Positions 45,358 to 56,503 of a stretch of 64,000 bases of DNA are shown here, piece after piece. The DNA is taken from NCBI RefSeq assembly GCF_014268595.2, contig NZ_CP077091.1:4012001-4076000 (forward strand), given 5' to 3'. Under the pieces are notes generated by a model, which ran no database searches, was not told where the DNA came from, and was given only the letters and a program-made list of their open reading frames with translations. Position 1 is the stretch's first letter. Each line of letters begins with the position of its first letter. Position numbers and translations under genes: made by a program. The stretch is from Pseudomonas hamedanensis. Its GTDB lineage: Bacteria; Pseudomonadota; Gammaproteobacteria; Pseudomonadales; Pseudomonadaceae.

Positions 45358-45864
45358 ATGGCCATTTTAAACATCCTCGAATTTCCGGACCCGCGTCTGC
45401 GCACTATCGCCAAACCAGTGGCTGTAGTGGACGACGAAGTGCGTCAGTTGGTCGACGACATGTTTGAAACAATGTATGAAGCGCCGGGCATCGGCCTCGC
45501 CGCGACCCAGGTCAACGTGCACAAACGTATCGTCGTGATGGACCTTTCCGAAGACCGTACCGAGCCACGGGTGTTCATCAACCCCGAGTTCGAACCGCTG
45601 ACCGAAGAGATGGACCAGTATCAGGAAGGCTGCCTCTCGGTACCGGGCTTCTACGAAAACGTCGACCGCCCGCAGAAGGTCAGAATCAAGGCGCTGGACC
45701 GCGACGGCAAGCCCTATGAACTGATCGCCGAGGGCCTGCTCGCGGTGTGCATCCAGCACGAATGCGACCACCTCAATGGCAAATTGTTCGTCGATTACCT
45801 GTCCACGCTCAAACGCGACCGGATCAAGAAGAAGCTGGAAAAGCTGCACCGCCAGAACGCTTGA
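45358..45864 (+). CDS. def: Peptide deformylase Def
   Basis: A 168-residue metallohydrolase that removes the formyl group from new proteins. The three motifs are complete: [16 protein letters not shown] with the metal Cys, and QHECDHLNG with the two metal His and the catalytic Glu. The start at 45358 ([11 protein letters not shown]) matches the family; the frame opening at 45340 would add six residues. It is followed by a terminator-like hairpin and then fmt. Confidence 0.97.
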   Translation: MAILNILEFPDPRLRTIAKPVAVVDDEVRQLVDDMFETMYEAPGIGLAATQVNVHKRIVVMDLSEDRTEPRVFINPEFEPLTEEMDQYQEGCLSVPGFYENVDRPQKVRIKALDRDGKPYELIAEGLLAVCIQHECDHLNGKLFVDYLSTLKRDRIKKKLEKLHRQNA

Positions 45865-45875
45865 TGCCCCTCTTC

Positions 45876-45905
45876 AAAGGCTTGCTGCGGCAAGCCTTTT
45901 TCTTT
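45876..45905 (+). terminator. Hairpin between def and fmt
   Basis: AAGGCTTG (45877-45884) pairs with CAAGCCTT (45891-45898), followed by a T-rich run (TTTTTCTTTTT). It would act on def transcripts, although fmt follows only 17 bases on; it may set a lower fmt level. Confidence 0.7.
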
Positions 45906-45921
45906 TTGTGAGACGCCTTTC

Positions 45922-46881
45922 ATGACTGAGCCATTGCGCATCGTATTTGCCGGCACCCCGGAATTCGCCGCCGAACACCTCAAGGCCCTGCTGAGCAGCC
46001 CTTACGAGATCGTTGCGGTCTACACCCAACCGGATCGCCCGGCCGGTCGTGGACAAAAACTGATGCCGAGCCCGGTCAAACAGCTGGCCCTGGAAAACCA
46101 TATCCAGGTGTTGCAGCCACCGACGCTGCGCAACGCTGACGCTCAGGCTGAACTGGCCGCGCTGAAACCAGACCTTATGGTGGTGGTCGCCTACGGCCTG
46201 ATCCTGCCGCAAGCGGTGCTGGATATTCCGCGTCTGGGCTGCATCAACAGCCATGCGTCCCTGCTGCCGCGCTGGCGCGGTGCGGCACCGATCCAGCGCG
46301 CCGTCGAACACGGCGATGCCGAAAGCGGCGTGACCGTGATGCGCATGGAGGCCGGTCTCGATACCGGTCCGATGCTGCTCAAGGTCGTCACCCCGATCAG
46401 CGCCGAAGACACCGGCGGCACCTTGCATGACCGCCTCGCCGAGATGGGTCCGCCCGCCGTGGTGCAAGCGATCGCCGGTCTGGTGGCCGGCACGCTGGAA
46501 GGTGAGGTGCAGAACGACGAACTCGCCACCTATGCGCACAAACTGAACAAAGACGAAGCGCGGATCGACTGGAGCCGTCCGGCGGTTGAACTGGAGCGTC
46601 TGGTGCGCGCCTTCAACCCTTGGCCGATCACCCACAGCACCCTCGACGGTGAAGCGTTGAAAGTGCTGGCAGCGACGCTCGCCGAGGGCAAAGGCGCACC
46701 GGGTGAAATACTCGGCGCCAGCAAGGACGGCCTGATCGTCGCTTGCGGCGAACAGGCGCTGTGCCTGACCCGTCTGCAATTGCCCGGCGGCAAGGCACTG
46801 AACTTCAGTGACCTGTTCAACAGCCGCCGCGAGAAATTTGCCGTCGGCACCGTGCTGGGTAAAGCGGTGGACGCACAATGA
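45922..46881 (+). CDS. fmt: Methionyl-tRNA formyltransferase Fmt
   Basis: A 319-residue enzyme that formylates initiator Met-tRNA with 10-formyl-THF. The N-terminal domain shows [15 protein letters not shown]. The catalytic region has [20 protein letters not shown] with the Asn-His pair, and METGLDTGP-like [10 protein letters not shown] follows. The C-terminal OB domain starts near residue 210. It overlaps rsmB by four bases. Confidence 0.97.
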   Translation: MTEPLRIVFAGTPEFAAEHLKALLSSPYEIVAVYTQPDRPAGRGQKLMPSPVKQLALENHIQVLQPPTLRNADAQAELAALKPDLMVVVAYGLILPQAVLDIPRLGCINSHASLLPRWRGAAPIQRAVEHGDAESGVTVMRMEAGLDTGPMLLKVVTPISAEDTGGTLHDRLAEMGPPAVVQAIAGLVAGTLEGEVQNDELATYAHKLNKDEARIDWSRPAVELERLVRAFNPWPITHSTLDGEALKVLAATLAEGKGAPGEILGASKDGLIVACGEQALCLTRLQLPGGKALNFSDLFNSRREKFAVGTVLGKAVDAQ

Positions 46882-48188
46882 ATCCGCGTCTGGCTGCCGC
46901 CAAGGCACTCGCCGCCGTGCTCAGTGGCAAAGCTTCGCTGAACAGCTCCCTGCCGACGCAACTGGACAAGGTTGAAGATCGTGACCGCGGCTTCACTCAG
47001 GACCTGGCCTTCGGCACTGCGCGCTGGCAGCCACGGTTGTCGGCGCTGGCGGAAAAGCTTTTGCAAAAGCCGTTCAAAGCCGCCGACGCCGATGTCGAGG
47101 CGCTGCTGCTGGTCGGTCTCTACCAACTGCTCTACACCCGCGTCCCGGCCCACGCCGCCATCGGCGAAACCGTCGGTTGCGCCGACAAGTTGAAGAAGCC
47201 TTGGGCAAAAGGGCTGCTCAACGCGGTGCTGCGCAATGCCCAACGCGAAAGCGAAACTATATTCGCCGAGCTGGAACGCGACCCGGTGGTGCGCACTGCC
47301 CATCCTCGTTGGCTGCAAAAATCGCTAAAAGCATTCTGGCCGGAGCAGTGGGAAGCCATCTGCGAGGCCAACAACGCGCATCCGCCGATGATCCTGCGGG
47401 TCAACCGCCGTCATCACAGCCGCGACGCCTACCTCGCCCTGCTGGGCGAAGCCGGGATCGCCGCAGCGCCGTGCGTGTACAGCCGCGACGGCATCGTACT
47501 TGAAGCCGCCGCCGACGTGCGCAGCCTGCCGGGCTTCGCCGAAGGCTGGCTCAGCGTGCAGGACGAAGCCGCGCAACTGGCTGCCGATCTGCTCGACCTG
47601 GCGCCGGGCCAGCGGGTGCTCGACGCCTGCTGCGCGCCCGGCGGCAAGACTTGCCACATCCTCGAAGCCGAACCGGCGCTGGCCGGCGTGGTGGCGGTGG
47701 ACCTGGAAGCCAAGCGCCTGGTGCGCGTGAAGGAGAACCTTGAACGCCTCGGCCTCAGCGCTGAACTGATCGCCGCCGACGGTCGTGATATCGATAAATG
47801 GTGGGACGGCAAACCGTTCCAGCGCATCCTGCTCGATGCGCCTTGCTCGGCCACCGGCGTGATCCGTCGGCATCCGGACATCAAGCTGACCCGTCAGCCC
47901 GACGACATCGTCGCGCTCGCGCAACTGCAAGGCGAACTGCTCGACGCGATGTGGAAAACCCTTGAAGTCGGCGGCGTCCTGCTCTACGCCACTTGCTCGA
48001 CGTTGCCGACCGAGAACACCGAAGTGATTGCCGCGTTCCTTGAACGCACGCCGGGCGCCCGCGAACTCGATCTGGCGACGGCGGCGGGCATCAAGCAGCC
48101 CCACGGTCGCCAATTGCTGGCCCAGCAGGGCGGGCATGACGGGTTCTACTACGCCAAGCTGATCAAGATCGCTGCCGCGCGCGGCTAA
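46878..48188 (+). CDS. rsmB: 16S rRNA m5C967 methyltransferase RsmB
   Basis: A 436-residue protein with a NusB-like N-terminal domain (about 1-140) and a SAM methyltransferase. The SAM site is [15 protein letters not shown]. The two cysteines are in [17 protein letters not shown] and [11 protein letters not shown], the general and catalytic residues of m5C methyltransferases. It follows fmt with a four-base overlap and precedes trkA by 22 bases. Confidence 0.96.
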   Translation: MNPRLAAAKALAAVLSGKASLNSSLPTQLDKVEDRDRGFTQDLAFGTARWQPRLSALAEKLLQKPFKAADADVEALLLVGLYQLLYTRVPAHAAIGETVGCADKLKKPWAKGLLNAVLRNAQRESETIFAELERDPVVRTAHPRWLQKSLKAFWPEQWEAICEANNAHPPMILRVNRRHHSRDAYLALLGEAGIAAAPCVYSRDGIVLEAAADVRSLPGFAEGWLSVQDEAAQLAADLLDLAPGQRVLDACCAPGGKTCHILEAEPALAGVVAVDLEAKRLVRVKENLERLGLSAELIAADGRDIDKWWDGKPFQRILLDAPCSATGVIRRHPDIKLTRQPDDIVALAQLQGELLDAMWKTLEVGGVLLYATCSTLPTENTEVIAAFLERTPGARELDLATAAGIKQPHGRQLLAQQGGHDGFYYAKLIKIAAARG

Positions 48189-48210
48189 ACAGATTCGATG
48201 GAGTGACTGG

Positions 48211-49587
48211 ATGAAAATCATCATCCTCGGTGCGGGACAGGTCGGCGGTTCGCTGGCCGAACATTTGGCCAGCGAGGCCAACGACATCACCGTGGTCGAC
48301 ACTGACGGCGAACGCCTGCGCGACCTTGGCGACCGTCTCGACATCCGCACGGTGCAGGGCCGCGGCTCACTGCCGTCGGTGCTGCGCCAGGCCGGTGCCG
48401 ACGACGCCGACATGCTGGTGGCCGTGACCAACAGCGACGAGACCAACATGGTCGCCTGCCAGGTCGCCCACACGCTCTTCCACACGCCAACCAAGATCGC
48501 CCGGGTGCGCGAGGCTTCGTACCTCAATCGCGAGGAACAACTGTTCCAGAACGAGGCGATTCCGGTCGATGTGCTGATCAGCCCCGAGCAGGTCGTGACC
48601 AATTACATCAAGCGCCTGATCCAGCATCCCGGCGCCTTGCAGGTGATCGACTTCGCTGAAGGCGCGGCGCAACTGGTGGCGGTGCGGGCCTATTACGGCG
48701 GGCCGCTGGTGGGTCAGCAACTGCGCCAGTTGCGCGAACACATGCCGAACGTCGAAACCCGCGTGGCAGCGATTTTCCGTCGCGACCGGCCGATCCTGCC
48801 GCAGGGCGACACGGTGATCGAGGCCGACGACGAAGTGTTCTTCATCGCCGCCCGTGAGGACATTCGAGCGGTAATGAGCGAGATGCGCCGCCTCGATGAA
48901 ACCTATAAACGCATTGTCATTGCCGGCGGTGGGCAAATCGGTGAGCGCCTGGCCGAAGCCATCGAAAGCCGCTATCAGGTGAAAATCATCGAGATGAGCC
49001 CGGCGCGCTGTCGCTACCTCTCCGACACCCTCGACAGCACCGTGGTGTTGCAGGGCAGCGCCTCGGACCGTGATTTGCTGCTGGAAGAAAACATCGCCGA
49101 CGCCGATATTTTCCTCGCCCTGACCAACGATGACGAAGCCAACATCATGTCGTCGCTGCTGGCCAAACGGCTGGGGGCGAAGAAGGTCATGACGATCATC
49201 AACAACCCGGCCTATGTCGATCTGATCCAGGGCGGCGACATCGACATCGCCATCAGCCCGCAATTGGCGACCATCGGCACCTTGCTCGCCCACGTCCGTC
49301 GCGGCGACATCGTCAGCGTGCACTCATTGCGCCGCGGTGCGGCGGAAGCCATCGAGGCGATTGCCCACGGTGATTCGAAATCGAGCAAGGTCATCGGCAA
49401 ACCGATCGAGAAGATCGGCCTGCCGCCAGGCACGACCATCGGCGCCGTGATCCGCAACGAACAAGTGATCATCGCCCACGACGACACGGTGATCGAAGCG
49501 GGCGACCATGTGATTTTGTTCCTTGTGGATAAAAAGCATATCCGCGATGTGGAGAAGCTGTTTCATGTGGGGTTGAGCTTTTTCTGA
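48211..49587 (+). CDS. trkA: Trk potassium uptake regulatory subunit TrkA
   Basis: A 458-residue peripheral protein that controls the TrkH/TrkG potassium channel. It has two tandem RCK halves. Each begins with a NAD-binding Rossmann motif ([17 protein letters not shown] at residue 3 and [17 protein letters not shown] near 235), and each ends in a TrkA-C domain. It is last in the fmt-rsmB-trkA run. A repeat follows. Confidence 0.96.
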   Translation: MKIIILGAGQVGGSLAEHLASEANDITVVDTDGERLRDLGDRLDIRTVQGRGSLPSVLRQAGADDADMLVAVTNSDETNMVACQVAHTLFHTPTKIARVREASYLNREEQLFQNEAIPVDVLISPEQVVTNYIKRLIQHPGALQVIDFAEGAAQLVAVRAYYGGPLVGQQLRQLREHMPNVETRVAAIFRRDRPILPQGDTVIEADDEVFFIAAREDIRAVMSEMRRLDETYKRIVIAGGGQIGERLAEAIESRYQVKIIEMSPARCRYLSDTLDSTVVLQGSASDRDLLLEENIADADIFLALTNDDEANIMSSLLAKRLGAKKVMTIINNPAYVDLIQGGDIDIAISPQLATIGTLLAHVRRGDIVSVHSLRRGAAEAIEAIAHGDSKSSKVIGKPIEKIGLPPGTTIGAVIRNEQVIIAHDDTVIEAGDHVILFLVDKKHIRDVEKLFHVGLSFF

Positions 49588-49594
49588 TCCCCCT

Positions 49595-49704
49595 GATCGT
49601 TCCCACGCTCTGCGTGGGAGGCCTCAACGGACGCTCCGCGTTCGGCTGTTGAAGGGACGCGGAGCGTCCCGAGCTGCATTCCCACGCGGAGCGTGGGAAC
49701 GATC
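49595..49704. repeat. Inverted repeat of the GATCGTTCCCACGC type
   Basis: GATCGTTCCCACGCTCTGCG at the left pairs with CGCGGAGCGTGGGAACGATC at the right, with nested arms (GGACGCTCCGCG, GACGCGGAGCGTCC). This is a third repeat family in the window and occurs once. It lies between trkA and the TPR gene. Confidence 0.85.
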
Positions 49705-49721
49705 ATGCGAGGGTAAATAAG

Positions 49722-50036
49722 ATGCTCGAATCTTTGGAAAAAATGCTCGCCAAGGGTGCGGATAACTCACTGCTGCGCTTCGGCCTGGGCAAGGGCTATC
49801 TGGATCAGGGCGAGCACGCCAAGGCTGCCGAACATTTCCAGCGCTGCGTCACGTTCGATCCGAAATACTCGGCGGCGTGGAAATTGTTGGGCAAGGCGTA
49901 CTTGGCGCTGGGCGACCACGCGGCGGCGCGTCAGGCCTGGGAGCACGGACTGGAAGCGGCCCGCGCCCATGGCGACAAGCAGGCCGAGAAAGAAATGACG
50001 GTGTTTCTGAAGAAGCTCGAGCGTCAGGCGCCTTGA
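49722..50036 (+). CDS. Tetratricopeptide-repeat protein
   Basis: A 104-residue helical protein with three TPR-like units: NSLLRFGLGKGYLDQGEHAK, then AEHFQRCVTFDPKYSAAWKL, then GKAYLALGDHAAARQAWEHG. It should bind partner proteins in the cytoplasm. No signal or membrane segment. Its partner is unknown. The C-terminal end is one base from the stop of the convergent PilZ gene. Confidence 0.85.
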   Translation: MLESLEKMLAKGADNSLLRFGLGKGYLDQGEHAKAAEHFQRCVTFDPKYSAAWKLLGKAYLALGDHAAARQAWEHGLEAARAHGDKQAEKEMTVFLKKLERQAP

Positions 50037-50037
50037 T

Positions 50038-50277
50038 CTACAAATAGCGCAGGCCGATGCCCTCAGCGTCTACGCTGATCACTTCCATGCGCACGCTCGG
50101 CGCGCCTGTGGGTAAGTCCTGAACCTGACCATAGACCACCGCACCTTTGGGCAATGACGCCAGTTTCGGATGCTGAACGTAGACCCCGGTCGGTGACAGG
50201 TTGCGCGTCTGCCCCAGGCACTCGCCGAAGCTGTCGTGGGTGATCTTGATGCGAAACGACTTGCGGTGTTCGGACAT
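50038..50277 (-). CDS. Single PilZ-domain protein
   Basis: A 79-residue protein whose PilZ signs for cyclic di-GMP are partly visible: HRKSFRIKI (the RxxxR-like start) and NLSPTGVYVQHPK (the N/DxSxxG loop). The start at 50277 gives MSEHRKSFR; the long open frame upstream runs across a non-coding stretch. A lone PilZ is usually an adaptor. The P. aeruginosa gene at this place (PA0012) is also of this type, as recalled. Confidence 0.8.
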   Translation of the reverse strand: MSEHRKSFRIKITHDSFGECLGQTRNLSPTGVYVQHPKLASLPKGAVVYGQVQDLPTGAPSVRMEVISVDAEGIGLRYL

Positions 50278-50359
50278 CTGCTGCGCCCTTGAATGAACGA
50301 TTGTGGATAACCTCGCCAATGAGGTTATCCACAGACCATGCCAATCCCGTCGAATCTGT

Positions 50360-51247
50360 TCAGTACCAGCGTGCCTCACCCGGCGGACGTTTCTTGAAGC
50401 GCTTCATGCTCCACATGTACTGGCTCGGGTACGCCGCCACGTAACGCTCCACGACCTTACTCATGGCCGCGCAGGATTCAGCGGTATCCGTGCTGTACAT
50501 GGCTTCGGGGGCCGCTTCGAGAATCACTTTGTAGCCTGAACCGTCCGGCAGGCGCAGGGCATGCAGAAACACACCGACCGCTTTGCCGCCGGCCAACATG
50601 TTCGGGACGAATTTGCTGGTCAGCGCTTGCGTGGCAAAGAACGGCACGAAGATCCCGGCGGATTCGGCCGGTTCCGGGTCGGCGGGAATACCCACCGCAC
50701 CACCTTTGCGCACTTCCTTGATGACACTGAGAATGCCTTCCTTGGTGGAGGCGGCGACCTTGTTGCCCAGTTGCACGCGCTGCTTGCGCAGCAATTCATC
50801 CACAGCCTTGAGCTTGGGCGGCCGATAGAAAATGATCGGTTTGCACTGGCTGCAATAGAAGTGGTTGAGCACTTCCCAGTTGCCCAGATGGCTGGTGATG
50901 CCAACCACGCCTTTGCCCGAAGCCAGCGCATCCTTGAGGATGTCGAGGCCTTCGACTTCGCGCACCAGATCGATCGAACGCTGCGCCGGCCAGATCCATG
51001 CGCAGGCGCTTTCGGTCAGGGACTTGCCGATATCCTTCAGGCTCTGACCGACCAGACGCTCGCGTTCGGCCGGGTCCATCTGGGGAAAACATTTGGCGAG
51101 GTTGATCCGCACCACGTCGCGGGAACGGTTGGGGGTTTTCCACATGATCCAGCCGATCGCCGAACCCACGGCTTGCACGGCCCGCCATGGCAGCAGGGCA
51201 AACAGCCGCAGAGCGCCTACCAGCAAGGCGCCTTTAAACTTTTCCAC
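50360..51247 (-). CDS. Lipid A late acyltransferase (HtrB/LpxL type)
   Basis: A 295-residue LPLAT enzyme that adds a laurate-type chain to lipid A precursors at the inner membrane. A hydrophobic N-terminus (about 5-35) is followed by the catalytic GITSHLGNWEVL (HX4E-like HLGNWE, near residue 120), a second IFYRPPK block and a GIPADPEPAESAGIFVPF block. P. aeruginosa has two HtrB proteins and PA0011 lies here; which chain this one transfers is not known from sequence. It is upstream of the PilZ gene and downstream of tag. Confidence 0.9.
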   Translation of the reverse strand: MEKFKGALLVGALRLFALLPWRAVQAVGSAIGWIMWKTPNRSRDVVRINLAKCFPQMDPAERERLVGQSLKDIGKSLTESACAWIWPAQRSIDLVREVEGLDILKDALASGKGVVGITSHLGNWEVLNHFYCSQCKPIIFYRPPKLKAVDELLRKQRVQLGNKVAASTKEGILSVIKEVRKGGAVGIPADPEPAESAGIFVPFFATQALTSKFVPNMLAGGKAVGVFLHALRLPDGSGYKVILEAAPEAMYSTDTAESCAAMSKVVERYVAAYPSQYMWSMKRFKKRPPGEARWY

Positions 51248-51287
51248 AGGTCACTCCTGATCTTGTGCGGTGCGCGAGGCGGCCATT

Positions 51288-51845
51288 CTAACCGCCGTTG
51301 GCGAGCTGCGCGTAGCGGTCGCAGTCTTGCGTGTGGTCCATGACCATGCCGGAGGCCTGCATCAGCGCGTAGCAAATGGTCGGGCCGACGAAGGTGAAAC
51401 CGGCTTTTTTCAGCGCTTTGCTCATCGCCAGCGCTTCAGCGGTGATCGCCGGAACTTCGCTGCGATCCTTGAAATGATTGATGATCGGTCGGTCGCCAGT
51501 GAACGACCAGAGCAACGCCACCGGATCCTCCAGCGCCAGCCACGCCTGGGCATTGCGCCGGGCGGCGTTGAGTTTCAGGCGATTGCGGATGATGCCCGGA
51601 TCGAGCATCAGTTCGTCGATCTCGGCGTCGCTCATCTGCGCCACGCGCTGCACGTCGAAGCCGAACAGCACTTCACGATAACGCTCGCGTTTGCGCAGCA
51701 CCGTGATCCACGACAGCCCGGCCTGGAACCCTTCGAGCAAAAGCAACTCGAACAAACCCTGCGCATCGCGTAGCGGCGTGCCCCACTCCTGATCGTGATA
51801 AGCCATGTACAGCGGATCTTCGGTACACCAAAAGCAGCGTGGCAT
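51288..51845 (-). CDS. tag: DNA-3-methyladenine glycosylase I (Tag)
   Basis: A 185-residue base-excision enzyme that removes 3-methyladenine. The zinc-binding N-terminus is MPRCFWC; the C-terminal partners are the His in [10 protein letters not shown] and its Cys. [25 protein letters not shown] and [13 protein letters not shown] are family motifs. The start at 51845 was chosen because the longer frame runs through the glyQ gene on the other strand. It is divergent from glyQ. Confidence 0.95.
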   Translation of the reverse strand: MPRCFWCTEDPLYMAYHDQEWGTPLRDAQGLFELLLLEGFQAGLSWITVLRKRERYREVLFGFDVQRVAQMSDAEIDELMLDPGIIRNRLKLNAARRNAQAWLALEDPVALLWSFTGDRPIINHFKDRSEVPAITAEALAMSKALKKAGFTFVGPTICYALMQASGMVMDHTQDCDRYAQLANGG

Positions 51846-51926
51846 AAGGCTCCAGGGGGCGTGCGCAGCAACGAATCGGGTATACTCCCGCTCTTTAAAT
51901 CGCAGCCCAAGAAACAGGTGAATTTC

Positions 51927-52880
51927 GTGAGCCAGCCTACGCCAGCCGTGCGTACCTTCCAAGACTTGATCCTCGCGCTCCAGCAATACTGGGCCGAGCA
52001 AGGTTGTGTGGTACTTCAGCCCTACGATATGGAAGTAGGCGCCGGCACTTTCCACACCGCGACCTTCCTGCGCGCCATCGGCCCGGAAACCTGGAACGCC
52101 GCCTACGTGCAGCCAAGCCGCCGTCCGACTGACGGCCGTTATGGTGAAAACCCGAACCGTCTGCAGCACTACTATCAGTTTCAGGTCGTGCTCAAGCCCA
52201 ACCCGGACAACTTCCAGGAACTGTACCTGGGCTCGCTCAAGCATGTCGGCCTCGACCCGCTGGTCCACGACATCCGCTTCGTTGAAGACAACTGGGAATC
52301 GCCGACCCTCGGCGCCTGGGGTCTGGGCTGGGAAGTCTGGCTCAATGGCATGGAAGTCACTCAGTTCACTTACTTCCAGCAGGCCGGCGGCATCGAGTGC
52401 TACCCGGTAACCGGCGAGATCACCTACGGTCTCGAGCGTCTGGCCATGTACCTGCAAGGCGTGGACTCGGTCTACGACCTGGTCTGGGCTGACGGTCCGT
52501 TCGGCAAGGTCACCTACGGCGACGTGTTCCACCAGAACGAAGTGGAGCAGTCCACTTACAACTTCGAACACGCCAACGTCGACAAACTGTTCGAGTTATT
52601 CGACTTCTATGAAAGCGAAGCCAAGCGCCTGATCGAACTCGACCAGCCGCTGCCGTTGCCGAGCTATGAAATGGTTCTGAAGGCCTCGCACACCTTCAAC
52701 CTGCTGGATGCGCGCCGGGCGATCTCGGTGACTGCGCGTCAGCAATACATTCTGCGCGTACGCACCCTGGCGCGTTCCGTTGCGCAAGCCTACCTGCTGG
52801 CGCGCGCCAAGCTGGGCTTCCCGATGGCGACCCCGGACCTGCGTGACGAAGTACTGGCCAAGCTGGAGGCTGCACAATGA
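51927..52880 (+). CDS. glyQ: Glycyl-tRNA synthetase alpha subunit GlyQ
   Basis: A 317-residue subunit of the tetrameric glycyl-tRNA synthetase; it holds the ATP and glycine sites. The start is GTG at 51927 (protein begins [18 protein letters not shown]), with AGGTG six bases before; the open frame to 51795 overlaps tag and is not used. Class II motifs are seen in [17 protein letters not shown] and the [13 protein letters not shown] segment. A TATACT -10-like box lies about 40 bases upstream. It overlaps glyS by four bases. Confidence 0.96.
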   Translation: MSQPTPAVRTFQDLILALQQYWAEQGCVVLQPYDMEVGAGTFHTATFLRAIGPETWNAAYVQPSRRPTDGRYGENPNRLQHYYQFQVVLKPNPDNFQELYLGSLKHVGLDPLVHDIRFVEDNWESPTLGAWGLGWEVWLNGMEVTQFTYFQQAGGIECYPVTGEITYGLERLAMYLQGVDSVYDLVWADGPFGKVTYGDVFHQNEVEQSTYNFEHANVDKLFELFDFYESEAKRLIELDQPLPLPSYEMVLKASHTFNLLDARRAISVTARQQYILRVRTLARSVAQAYLLARAKLGFPMATPDLRDEVLAKLEAAQ

Positions 52881-54931
52881 GTGCGCAAGATTTTCTGGTT
52901 GAACTGGGCACCGAAGAACTGCCACCCAAAGCCCTGAACACTTTGGCTGAAGCGTTCCTCGCCGGTATCGACAAGGGCCTGCAAGCCGCCGGCCTGAGCT
53001 ACGAAAGCAAAACCGTCTACGCCGCGCCGCGTCGTCTGGCCGTGCTGATCACAGCGCTGGCCACCCAGCAGCCGGATCGCAGCATCAACCTCGACGGCCC
53101 ACCACGTCAGGCCGCGTTCGACGCCGAAGGCAATCCGACCCAGGCCGCCCTGGGCTTTGCCAAAAAGTGCGGCGTCGAGCTGAGCGAAATCGACCAGAGC
53201 GGGCCAAAACTGCGCTACAGCCAGAACATCGCCGGCAAGCCGACCGCGAGCCTGCTGCCGACCATCGTCGAAGATTCGCTGAACGACCTGCCGATCCCGA
53301 AACGCATGCGTTGGGGTGCGCGCAAGGAAGAGTTCGTGCGTCCGACCCAGTGGCTGGTAATGCTGCTTGGCGACCAGGTCATCGACTGCACGATCCTCGC
53401 GCAGAAGGCTGGTCGTGATTCCCGGGGCCACCGCTTCCACCATCCGGAATCCGTGCGTATCGGTTCGCCGTCGAGCTACCTCGCCGATCTGCGTGCCGCC
53501 TACGTGCTGGCCGACGCCAACGAGCGTCGCGAGATCATCAGCAAGCGCACCGAAGAACTGGCCACGCGCCAGGAAGGCACCGCGATCGTGCCGCCGGCGC
53601 TGCTCGATGAAGTGACCGCACTGGTTGAATGGCCGGTGCCGCTGGTGTGCTCGTTTGAGGAACGTTTCCTCGACGTGCCGCAGGAAGCGCTGATCACCAC
53701 CATGCAGGACAACCAGAAGTACTTCTGCCTGCTGGATGCCGACGGCAAATTGCTGCCACGTTTCATCACTGTGGCCAACATCGAAAGCAAAGACCCGCAG
53801 CAGATCATCGCCGGTAACGAGAAAGTGGTGCGCCCACGCCTGACCGACGCTGAGTTCTTCTTCAAGCAAGACAAGAAGCAGAAGCTCGAAGACTTCAACC
53901 TGCGCCTGCAGAACGTGGTGTTCCAGGAAAAACTCGGCAGCGTCTACGACAAGGCCGAGCGCGTGTCGAAACTGGCGGCGTACATTGCCGCACGCATTGG
54001 CGGCAACGCTTCCTGGGCCGCCCGCGCGGGCCTGCTGTCGAAGTGCGACCTGGCCACCGAAATGGTCGGCGAGTTCCCGGAGATGCAAGGTGTCGCCGGC
54101 TACTACTACGCGCTGAATGACAACGAGCCGCAAGACGTTGCGCTGGCGCTGAACGAGCAGTACATGCCACGCGGCGCCGGTGCTGAACTGCCGGCAACGC
54201 TGACCGGTGCGGCCGTCGCGATCGCCGACAAGCTCGATACCCTGGTCGGCATCTTCGGTATCGGCATGTTGCCAACCGGCAGCAAAGACCCGTATGCCCT
54301 GCGCCGTGCCGCCCTCGGCGTGCTGCGCATCCTGATCGAGAAACAACTGGATCTGGACCTGAACGACGCCGTCGCCTTCGCCGTGAATGCGTTCGGCAGC
54401 AAGGTCAAGGCTGCCGGCCTCAACGAGTCCGTGCTGGAATTCATCTTCGACCGTCTGCGTGCGCGTTACGAAGACGAAGGCGTCGATGTTGCCACCTACC
54501 TGTCGGTACGTGCCCTGAAGCCGGGCTCGGCGCTGGACTTCGACCAGCGCGTGCAAGCGGTGCAAGCCTTCCGCAAACTGCCGGAAGCGGCAGCGTTGGC
54601 GGCGGTGAACAAGCGCGTGTCGAACCTGTTGAGCAAAGTCGAAGGCTCGGTACCGACCGTGGTCGAGGCCAAGTATTTCGACAACGCCAACGAGTTCTCG
54701 CTGTATTCGGCAATCCAGCAAGCGGATCAAGCGGTGCAGCCAATGGCCGCGGCGCGTCAGTACAACGAATCGCTGGCACGCCTGGCGGCACTGCGCGAGC
54801 CGGTCGATGCGTTCTTCGACGCGGTGATGGTCAATGCCGACGATGCCAATGTGCGGGCCAACCGTTACGCGCTGCTGGCGCGTCTGCGTGGCCTGTTCCT
54901 CGGTGTTGCCGACATTTCGCTGCTGGGTTGA
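52877..54931 (+). CDS. glyS: Glycyl-tRNA synthetase beta subunit GlyS
   Basis: A 684-residue subunit that binds the anticodon and acceptor stem. It starts [20 protein letters not shown] conserved [19 protein letters not shown] block follows, then an HD-like region ([17 protein letters not shown]) and the C-terminal DALR-like helices. Length is normal. A long open frame on the reverse strand is a codon-bias shadow. It follows glyQ in an operon that may continue into gmhB, ten bases downstream. Confidence 0.96.
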   Translation: MSAQDFLVELGTEELPPKALNTLAEAFLAGIDKGLQAAGLSYESKTVYAAPRRLAVLITALATQQPDRSINLDGPPRQAAFDAEGNPTQAALGFAKKCGVELSEIDQSGPKLRYSQNIAGKPTASLLPTIVEDSLNDLPIPKRMRWGARKEEFVRPTQWLVMLLGDQVIDCTILAQKAGRDSRGHRFHHPESVRIGSPSSYLADLRAAYVLADANERREIISKRTEELATRQEGTAIVPPALLDEVTALVEWPVPLVCSFEERFLDVPQEALITTMQDNQKYFCLLDADGKLLPRFITVANIESKDPQQIIAGNEKVVRPRLTDAEFFFKQDKKQKLEDFNLRLQNVVFQEKLGSVYDKAERVSKLAAYIAARIGGNASWAARAGLLSKCDLATEMVGEFPEMQGVAGYYYALNDNEPQDVALALNEQYMPRGAGAELPATLTGAAVAIADKLDTLVGIFGIGMLPTGSKDPYALRRAALGVLRILIEKQLDLDLNDAVAFAVNAFGSKVKAAGLNESVLEFIFDRLRARYEDEGVDVATYLSVRALKPGSALDFDQRVQAVQAFRKLPEAAALAAVNKRVSNLLSKVEGSVPTVVEAKYFDNANEFSLYSAIQQADQAVQPMAAARQYNESLARLAALREPVDAFFDAVMVNADDANVRANRYALLARLRGLFLGVADISLLG

Positions 54932-54941
54932 GGGATTGCTG

Positions 54942-55475
54942 TTGAAACTGCTGATTCTTGATCGTGACGGCGTGATCAATTACGACTCCGATGCCTACAT
55001 CAAGTCGGTGGAGGAGTGGATTCCGCTGCCCGGTTCGATCGAAGCGATTGCGCAGTTGAGCAAGGCCGGCTGGACGGTGGCGGTGGCCACCAACCAGTCG
55101 GGCATTGCTCGCGGCTACTACGACCTCGCCACCCTCGAGGCCATGCACGCGCGCCTGCGCGAGCTGGTCGCGGCGCAGGGCGGCGAACTCGGTCTGATCG
55201 TGTATTGCCCGCATGGCCCGGACGAAGGTTGCGATTGCCGCAAACCGAAACCGGGAATGCTGAAAGCCATTGCCGAGCATTACACGGTGCCGTTGACCAA
55301 CGTCTGGTTCGTCGGCGACAGCCTTGGTGACCTGGAGGCCGCCAAAGCCGTCGATTCACAGCCAGTTTTGGTGAAGACCGGGAAAGGCGAAAAGACTCAG
55401 GGCAACCCCCTGCCGGTTGGCACTCTGATTTTTGACGATCTGGCGGCGGTTGCCGCAGAACTTATCCACAAATAG
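54942..55475 (+). CDS. gmhB: D-glycero-beta-D-manno-heptose-1,7-bisphosphate 7-phosphatase GmhB
   Basis: A 177-residue HAD phosphatase of the heptose part of LPS core synthesis. DRDGVIN (residues 7-13 from this start) is the nucleophile motif, ATNQSGIARG follows, and CPHGPDEGCDCRKPKPGM carries the zinc cysteines. The start is TTG at 54942, six bases after AGGGA; an in-frame TTG at 54936 would also serve. It is followed by plsC 82 bases on. Confidence 0.93.
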   Translation: MKLLILDRDGVINYDSDAYIKSVEEWIPLPGSIEAIAQLSKAGWTVAVATNQSGIARGYYDLATLEAMHARLRELVAAQGGELGLIVYCPHGPDEGCDCRKPKPGMLKAIAEHYTVPLTNVWFVGDSLGDLEAAKAVDSQPVLVKTGKGEKTQGNPLPVGTLIFDDLAAVAAELIHK

Positions 55476-55557
55476 AGTATTTCCGATTTCCTGACCAGGG
55501 ATTGATCGGGAGTGCGCTTGAACAGTCGGGCATTGCCCCGTAACGGTAAACGTCACT

Positions 55558-56337
55558 ATGTCGATACTGCGGGCCATCAGGATTTTTCTCTTTTACCTGC
55601 TGCTGGGCACCACTTCCCTGCTGTGGTGCACTTTGAGTTTTTTTATCGCGCCTTTTCTTTCGTTCAAGGCGCGTTATCGTTTTATCAACGTGTACTGGTG
55701 CCGCTGCGCCTTGTGGTTGACCAAGGTATTTCTCGGTATCCGCTACGAAATCAAAGGCGCGGAAAACGTGCCAGACCGGCCCTGCGTGATTCAATCGAAC
55801 CACCAGAGCACCTGGGAGACTTTTTTTCTCTCCGCTTATTTCTCGCCATTGAGCCAGGTGCTCAAGCGTGAACTGCTTTACGTGCCGTTCTTCGGCTGGG
55901 CCATGGCCATGCTGCGACCGATTGCGATCGACCGGGACAACCCGAAAGCCGCGCTCAAGCAAGTGGCGGCCAAGGGTGACGAGCTGCTCAAGGACAATGT
56001 CTGGGTGTTGATCTTCCCTGAAGGCACGCGCGTTCCTTTTGGCACTGTCGGCAAATTCTCACGCAGTGGCAGCGCATTGGCGGTGAATGCGGCGCTTCCG
56101 GTACTGCCGATTGCACACAATGCCGGCAAGTTCTGGCCGAAAATCGGTTGGGGCAAGAAGTCCGGCGTGATTACCGTGGTCATCGGTGAGCCGATGTACG
56201 CCGAAGGCACGGGTCCTCGTGCCATCGCCGAGTTGAACGACCGTGTGCAAGCGTGGAACGAAAAAACCCAGCGCGAAATGGGCTCGTTGCCAGCGGCCCC
56301 ACAAGCCCCGGCTGCAACCGACCAGTTGGCTGTCTGA
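55558..56337 (+). CDS. plsC: 1-acyl-sn-glycerol-3-phosphate acyltransferase (PlsC type)
   Basis: A 259-residue membrane enzyme that turns lysophosphatidate to phosphatidate. Two hydrophobic segments (about 5-45) come first. The catalytic box is SNHQSTWETFF, an HX4E form of the usual HX4D, found in this subfamily. FPEGTRVPFGTVGKFSRSG is the second substrate box. In P. aeruginosa this is lptA (PA0005) next to gyrB; here a two-component pair lies between. A terminator follows at 56466. Confidence 0.92.
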   Translation: MSILRAIRIFLFYLLLGTTSLLWCTLSFFIAPFLSFKARYRFINVYWCRCALWLTKVFLGIRYEIKGAENVPDRPCVIQSNHQSTWETFFLSAYFSPLSQVLKRELLYVPFFGWAMAMLRPIAIDRDNPKAALKQVAAKGDELLKDNVWVLIFPEGTRVPFGTVGKFSRSGSALAVNAALPVLPIAHNAGKFWPKIGWGKKSGVITVVIGEPMYAEGTGPRAIAELNDRVQAWNEKTQREMGSLPAAPQAPAATDQLAV

Positions 56338-56465
56338 GATTTGTGGATAACCTGTGTACGGTTTTCTCGATAACGTCCTTGATACAGGCTTAACTAGTTG
56401 ATTTTCATATATATTTCTTGAACGACTAAACCACCGTAAAAGGTGCATAAGTTTTTTTCGGAAGT

Positions 56466-56497
56466 AAAAAAACCGGCTGATATAGCCGGTTTTTTTG
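56466..56497. terminator. Bidirectional terminator between plsC and the histidine kinase
   Basis: ACCGGCT and AGCCGGT pair around a short loop, with A-run before and T-run after (AAAAAA...TTTTTTT), so it works on both strands for the convergent genes. Confidence 0.9.
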
Positions 56498-56503
56498 CGC
56501 TCG

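Noticed and set aside
52790..54979. 729-residue minus-strand frame opposite glyS
   Set aside because: A shadow of glyS codon bias; composition is Gly/Arg/His/Gln-rich with no motif.
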